DNA of 5,813 nucleotides, from positions 1 through 5,813 of the forward strand of contig WTBG01000093.1 of assembly GCA_013139225.1 (NCBI GenBank), read 5' to 3'. Of this stretch, positions 5,739 through 5,813 are shown piece after piece (position 1 is the first letter of the stretch; every line of letters begins with the position of its first letter). A model generated the notes under the pieces. It was given only the letters and a program-made list of their open reading frames with translations. It had not been told where the DNA came from and did not search any database. This DNA comes from Deltaproteobacteria bacterium (GTDB lineage Bacteria > Desulfobacterota > WTBG01). The position numbers and the translations under genes were made by a program.

Positions 5739-5813
5739 TTTGTGAAGCAAAAATTCTAGCTTCAGAAAACATCTTGTATATCAATGTGTTGCAGAAAAGC
5801 AGAGATGTTTGGG

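Noticed and set aside
5731..5811. Possible 3' end of an upstream minus-strand gene (open frame from the right edge to a TAA at 5731)
   Set aside because: The frame is short, enters the TCCATTATTCCA repeat arm and has no recognisable sequence; other frames end at 5762 and 5781, so no choice can be defended.
5741..5813. Promoter for miaA with a TTGATA and a TAGAAT box
   Set aside because: The two boxes are 20 bases apart, beyond normal spacing for the main sigma factor, and they are far from the start codon.

Overview
The window looks like ordinary chromosomal DNA from a moderately AT-rich Gram-negative bacterium. All five recognisable genes lie on the minus strand. In transcription order (high to low coordinate) they are miaA (tRNA dimethylallyltransferase), hflX (ribosome-associated GTPase), a secreted FlgT/LPP20-like protein, coaBC (bifunctional coenzyme A biosynthesis enzyme) and the first 162 residues of a family 4 uracil-DNA glycosylase that runs off the left edge. 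The exported FlgT-like protein argues for a cell with a periplasm. A miaA/hflX/FlgT-like/coaBC/udg order would fit Desulfobacterota or a related deep Gram-negative lineage, but that placement is inferred from gene content and could not be tested. No phage, transposase, CRISPR array or RNA gene was found.

Layout: 1-487 udg (partial); 488-621 a gap filled by an inverted repeat; 622-1869 coaBC; 1862-3121 the FlgT-like gene, overlapping the coaBC start by 8 bases; 3122-3254 a gap with a single repeat arm next to the hflX stop; 3255-4514 hflX; 4515-4646 a gap with a second, different inverted repeat; 4647-5582 miaA; 5583-5813 a non-coding upstream region with two further repeat types. Possible 3' ends of an upstream minus-strand gene exist at the right edge but none can be confirmed.

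The genes do housekeeping work. MiaA modifies A37 of tRNAs reading UNN codons, HflX splits or rescues ribosomes, CoaBC makes 4'-phosphopantetheine, and the glycosylase removes uracil from DNA. The FlgT-like gene is the only one without an obvious assignment. Its 8-base overlap with coaBC implies they are co-transcribed and probably translationally coupled.

The most unusual content is between the genes. Every non-overlapping gap carries a short repeat built from degenerate 7-base or 9-base units, usually as two facing arms that could form a hairpin. Four sequence families are present in under 6 kb: GATACTG-type heptads, CGCAGAG-type nonamers, GTGTT heptads and TGGAATGA-type heptads. The three elements at 512-607, 3213-3243 and 4539-4619 sit within about 30 bases of a stop codon. 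Their purpose is unknown.
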